Translations under genes and position numbers: made by a program
The notes under the pieces: model-generated
Databases searched by the model: none
The model's input: the letters and a program-made list of their open reading frames with translations, nothing else
What the model was told of the DNA's origin: nothing
Shown: positions 60,602 through 64,000 of the stretch, one piece after another
How the letters are laid out: every line of letters begins with the position of its first letter
Numbering within the stretch: position 1 is the stretch's first letter
NCBI GenBank assembly: GCA_947650285.1
Contig: CANTFL010000080.1
Span: 372,001 to 436,000 of the forward strand
DNA: 64,000 bases
Direction of reading: 5' to 3'
From: Hyaloperonospora brassicae
Taxonomy: Eukaryota > Oomycota > Peronosporomycetes > Peronosporales > Peronosporaceae

Positions 60602-63600
60602 CTAGTCCTTGTCCGTCGCAATTCGCTCGAGAACAGCACCCCACCGCGCATCAGTGGCTGCACGCACGGCAGCCTGGTAGCTCTTGCTCCGCGGCCGCCT
60701 CTGTCCAGACTCTTGTGCAAAAATGGGAGCTATGCGCTTCGTCTTGGCAGCAGTTCGCTTCACAATCACCCGCTTAGTCGGGACGTTCTTGACGCCCGAG
60801 CGAGGAGCACCAACTGCGTCCGGTCCCTTTTGGAGCGAGCGCTTCACGGACGCCAACTCGTTCGCGAGCAGAGCTGGCAAGTGGCGGTGCAGTCTCAGCA
60901 ACTTGTCGACCAGGTCCATCGGGATGGACATGCCGTGGTGGTGACAAAAGAGTGTGATGCGCGCAAGCTCTTCCAGACTCATAACGCTCGTGTTAGGTGA
61001 GTTCCACTCTTTGTTGATCCGACGAAACTTCGTCCGACTCTTGATCTGAACCTGCTTGTACGCAGATACAACTTGCTTCCTCAGCTCGTCCGCAACCAGC
61101 GCTTGGAACCCGTGCTCTTGCACGTCGCCCAAAATGACCTGGCCCGTGGACTTTACCGCAGAAGCGTTCGCGGGCTCCAAGCGTTCCAGACGCAGGCAGC
61201 TCTGGAGCGTCAATAAATACGTGTACCCGCTCGGCTGGATGAATCCACGAGTGCGCAGCAGCTCAAACAGCTTCAGACTAGCCACCGCACCTGCCAGCTC
61301 GTCACGCGATTGCGCGCAGTACTCCATTGCTGCCTCATAGTGCGCGACCTCGAACAGAGATACCATCAACTCCTTCTCAAACAGTGCACGCATGGCATCG
61401 AAGTGGCCAAACTCGCCATAAACGAACAGCAGCATCTCGATCGCGTGTTGCTGGAAGTATGCCGGCATCTGCTTCAGTGACACACCGTTGCTTCCGTCCA
61501 AGTACATCTGCAACAGCTTCTCTGCCTCAACGAAATTGCCCGACTCAGCAAGAGCGTCGGTTACGCGGATCACACGCTCGGGATGCACCTCGGTCAGGCC
61601 GTGCAGCCGAGCATACTTGAGCAGAAGCGTTGCGCCAAGGACGGGGTTGCCAGACTCACACAGCTCACGAAAAAGCGACTCAAACGTGTCGGCAGACACG
61701 GTTTCGTCAAAAAACTCCACCGAGTCGACAGCTCGGTTCATACCCACCAGCACATTCAAGGCGACATCCATCGTACATCCTGGCAGAGTCTGCACTGCGT
61801 CGCGAAGCGCGTCATCTTCGTGGGCAAGTGCGAGCGATAAGAGTAAGGACCTGGCCACGTTCGGTTCGACCGTTCTGATCTCGCCATGATCATCAACAGT
61901 TGACTTGAGCTCGTCGCAGATAGCAAGCACTTGATCCGTGCGACGCTGACGTGAAAAGGCGACAATCGCCGCGTTTTGAGCGTATGAGTTGGGCTGGAGG
62001 CCAAGCGCGCGCATGGATTCGTACAGAGCTCCGACGTCGTCGTGGTCCCCTGCCGAAGCTTTGATCGAGATAGCCATCGACAGTGCATCGCCGTCCAGAT
62101 TCTTGCCATGCACCTCCAGCATGTGCCTGCAAATGCGCTCCGCTTTGGCCATACGTCCATTGTAACTAACACTCGTATCCTCGCCCTTGGGCTGGCGGAC
62201 CAGCGAGAGAATCGCATTCTTGTACATGCGAAGCGGGATCTCCACACGCACCGCGTCAGGTCGCGAGGACTGAGACGCATCTGGATCGGCTTGCATCTCC
62301 TGCTGGTAGTTGCGATAATATCGCAGTGACGCGTGTCTCGCGACGGCGTCGAAAATCCTCACGGCCAAGTCCGTGCGTTCAGCGTTCATGCATACGTCAA
62401 CTGCATCGGCAATGCTGTCCACGTTGTGTTGAACCAGCCGGCGGAAGGACATGATCATGTTGGCCAATGCGTACGCAACTCGCCACTCCCTGCTTTGGGT
62501 CGCGGCCATTTCTCGTAGCAGCTCTGCTTTGCGACGTACGGAAGGACGCAGCCCGTGGTGATGACAAAACATCAACCACTGCCGAGCCGAACTCCAGTTG
62601 CCCGCATCAAGCAGCTTCGATATCGTGTCCCCTGCACAAGCTTCGGGATTCTCCCATGCGTCCACGTCAACCATTGTCAGTAGCTTCTCCATCAAGTCCC
62701 AGTTCTCGAAGCGGATGCATGCGTCCGTTGTTGCGCGCACGATTGAGTCCGTGATCGGAAGTCCGCGCGAAAGAATCACGTCCAGGTAAGTCTCAATATT
62801 CGCCGTCTGGTCGTCCCGCGCCTTAGCCAAGCCACTGATCACACCGTTAAACAACAACGCCTTGTTGTTCCTACCACCGTTGCCATGACCCGGCTCGACA
62901 TCATCGTCGTCGAATATCGCAACTGCTTCCGATTCCATACCGTCCTCATCCACTTCCTGCGAATGCATTGCTTCAGACGTGGCACCCCATCTCAGGTCAG
63001 CTTGCTCGATCAGCTCCTCGAGCGTATCGATGTCACCGGTGCTCGCAAACACGCCTGCAAGACTAGCGTAAGCGGGTGGGAGCACGACTGGTACATTCGC
63101 AGACATGATCATCCAAGCGCGCTTGGCGTCGCGAGTGTTGAGCCTAGGATCACGTACAGTGTCGCGGGAAAGTGCGTTGAACAACGCCAAGTAGATGCCA
63201 ACAAAGTATGATATCCTCTTCGTGGTCTTGCAGCTCTCAATGTACTCATCGAACAGATCCACTGCTCTTTGCGTGTCGCCCCTTCGACCGTACGCGCGGA
63301 TCGCTGTTGTGTAGGCCCCCTGATGGATCTGGCCGGGTTCAAACAGCTTCTGCATGTGTTCAAACACGTCCACCACGAGGTTCGTATCGCTGACACGCGT
63401 GAGTCCTTGCAACATCTTGTTGTACTTTGTCGGAATAGGACTGGGCTCGTTCATCTCCACGATCTTTTGCCAACACGCTCGAGCGTGCTGGCTACGGTTA
63501 GCGCCAGTGTAAGCAATGATCGCGCGACCCAGACAAAACACCGTGGGTGTCTTCTCGCCGCGCTCCAGCATTTGTTCAAACAACCGCGTGGCTTGCCAGT

Positions 63601-64000
63601 ACTTGGCATCCGTCACAAGCGCGTCAATCGCACACGTGTAGGTCGGTTCTGCTACACTCAGCCCGCGCTGCGTGGCGACAACAAAGCTCTGCAGCGCCTG
63701 TTCCAGCTCTCCGTTCAGCACTTGGCTACGGATCAGTTGATTAAACGCTTGTCCGTCGTCCTGGAGTCCATCGTGCTCTTCCATCTGCACAAACAGCGCC
63801 ATCGCCGTATCCGGTCGCTTGGCCATGCCTGCAGCCCGGATAGCTGCACCGTAGTGGTCCGTCGTGAGCACCATGCCAGCGTTACTCAGGTGAGTCATGA
63901 TAGTCATAGCACTGTCCGCATCTTTCACCTGTCCACAAGCCTCCATGATAGCGTGAAAGGCAGCAGGAGAGAGCTCGACACCCATGGCCGTGGCCTCACG
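60602..64000 (-). CDS. Large pentatricopeptide-repeat protein, 5' end outside window
   Basis: The frame is open for 1133 codons to the right edge, so the ATG at 63985 need not be the start. PPR proteins are helical-repeat RNA binders, mostly mitochondrial or plastid, that act in processing, stability or translation of organelle transcripts. About 35-residue units are evident at the N-terminal side, for example around GVELSPAAFHAIMEACGQV, YGAAIRAAGMAKRPDTAMALF and YTTAIRAYGRRGDTQRAVDLF. Repeats become weaker in the centre, where acidic linkers occur (EDGMESEAVAIFDDDDVE...). The C-terminus is basic (KRVIVKRTAAKTKRI). No DYW or SMR domain is visible at the C-terminus. Target RNA unknown; any targeting peptide would be outside the window. 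Confidence 0.85.
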   Translation of the reverse strand, partial: REATAMGVELSPAAFHAIMEACGQVKDADSAMTIMTHLSNAGMVLTTDHYGAAIRAAGMAKRPDTAMALFVQMEEHDGLQDDGQAFNQLIRSQVLNGELEQALQSFVVATQRGLSVAEPTYTCAIDALVTDAKYWQATRLFEQMLERGEKTPTVFCLGRAIIAYTGANRSQHARACWQKIVEMNEPSPIPTKYNKMLQGLTRVSDTNLVVDVFEHMQKLFEPGQIHQGAYTTAIRAYGRRGDTQRAVDLFDEYIESCKTTKRISYFVGIYLALFNALSRDTVRDPRLNTRDAKRAWMIMSANVPVVLPPAYASLAGVFASTGDIDTLEELIEQADLRWGATSEAMHSQEVDEDGMESEAVAIFDDDDVEPGHGNGGRNNKALLFNGVISGLAKARDDQTANIETYLDVILSRGLPITDSIVRATTDACIRFENWDLMEKLLTMVDVDAWENPEACAGDTISKLLDAGNWSSARQWLMFCHHHGLRPSVRRKAELLREMAATQSREWRVAYALANMIMSFRRLVQHNVDSIADAVDVCMNAERTDLAVRIFDAVARHASLRYYRNYQQEMQADPDASQSSRPDAVRVEIPLRMYKNAILSLVRQPKGEDTSVSYNGRMAKAERICRHMLEVHGKNLDGDALSMAISIKASAGDHDDVGALYESMRALGLQPNSYAQNAAIVAFSRQRRTDQVLAICDELKSTVDDHGEIRTVEPNVARSLLLSLALAHEDDALRDAVQTLPGCTMDVALNVLVGMNRAVDSVEFFDETVSADTFESLFRELCESGNPVLGATLLLKYARLHGLTEVHPERVIRVTDALAESGNFVEAEKLLQMYLDGSNGVSLKQMPAYFQQHAIEMLLFVYGEFGHFDAMRALFEKELMVSLFEVAHYEAAMEYCAQSRDELAGAVASLKLFELLRTRGFIQPSGYTYLLTLQSCLRLERLEPANASAVKSTGQVILGDVQEHGFQALVADELRKQVVSAYKQVQIKSRTKFRRINKEWNSPNTSVMSLEELARITLFCHHHGMSIPMDLVDKLLRLHRHLPALLANELASVKRSLQKGPDAVGAPRSGVKNVPTKRVIVKRTAAKTKRIAPIFAQESGQRRPRSKSYQAAVRAATDARWGAVLERIATDKD

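Overview
The window looks like nuclear DNA of an oomycete (stramenopile). The strongest marker is a single reading frame fusing triosephosphate isomerase to glyceraldehyde-3-phosphate dehydrogenase behind a mitochondrial-type presequence, an arrangement known from stramenopiles. Short introns (about 60-160 nt) with GTRNGT-like donors, compact gene islands and a separate repeat-rich low-gene block fit the same group. I cannot name the species. All splice sites were read by eye from donor/acceptor signals, frame and family alignment from memory. No transcript data were available.

Left island (1-13.3 kb): 3' part of an inward-rectifier K+ channel (+), TPI-GAPDH (+), a PRCC-like nuclear protein (+), the 60S export adaptor NMD3 (-), and a 1622-residue coiled-coil protein (-) whose N-terminus is an array of alternating 21/22-residue repeats.

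Repeat-rich block (13.3-36.6 kb): almost no intact genes. It holds three related LTR-like repeats (14.8-17.9 kb), one short ORF with a clear signal peptide (22.7 kb, a possible secreted/effector-type protein), a decayed L1-like LINE on the minus strand (about 28.3-33.2 kb; ORF1, endonuclease and reverse transcriptase recognisable) whose endonuclease region is interrupted by a palindromic minisatellite, and a broken gene of unknown family near 33.6 kb.

Middle island (36.6-43.2 kb): an OGFOD3-like 2-oxoglutarate/Fe(II) oxygenase (-) head-to-head with BLOC1S1 (+), an RNF5/RMA1-like membrane RING E3 ligase with a 19-nt exon (-), an RWP-RK protein (-), and a membrane protein with two FHA domains (-).

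Right island (45.7-64 kb): ALG11 mannosyltransferase (+), a ClpB/Hsp101 disaggregase (+), a PTGR3-like quinone/enone reductase (+), two head-to-head paralogous D-2-hydroxyacid dehydrogenases (-/+), the farnesyltransferase beta subunit (-), and a very large PPR protein (-) that runs off the right edge.

The genes are mostly housekeeping and form no operon-like pathway. The themes are glycolysis/carbon metabolism, ribosome export, ER glycosylation and quality control (ALG11, RNF5-like), endolysosomal trafficking (BLOC1S1), prenylation and organelle RNA. I did not find a convincing new multi-gene system. The best leads are the repeat-array coiled-coil protein and its exon-like upstream ORF, the signal-peptide ORF in the repeat block, the double-FHA membrane protein, and the minisatellite inside the LINE.
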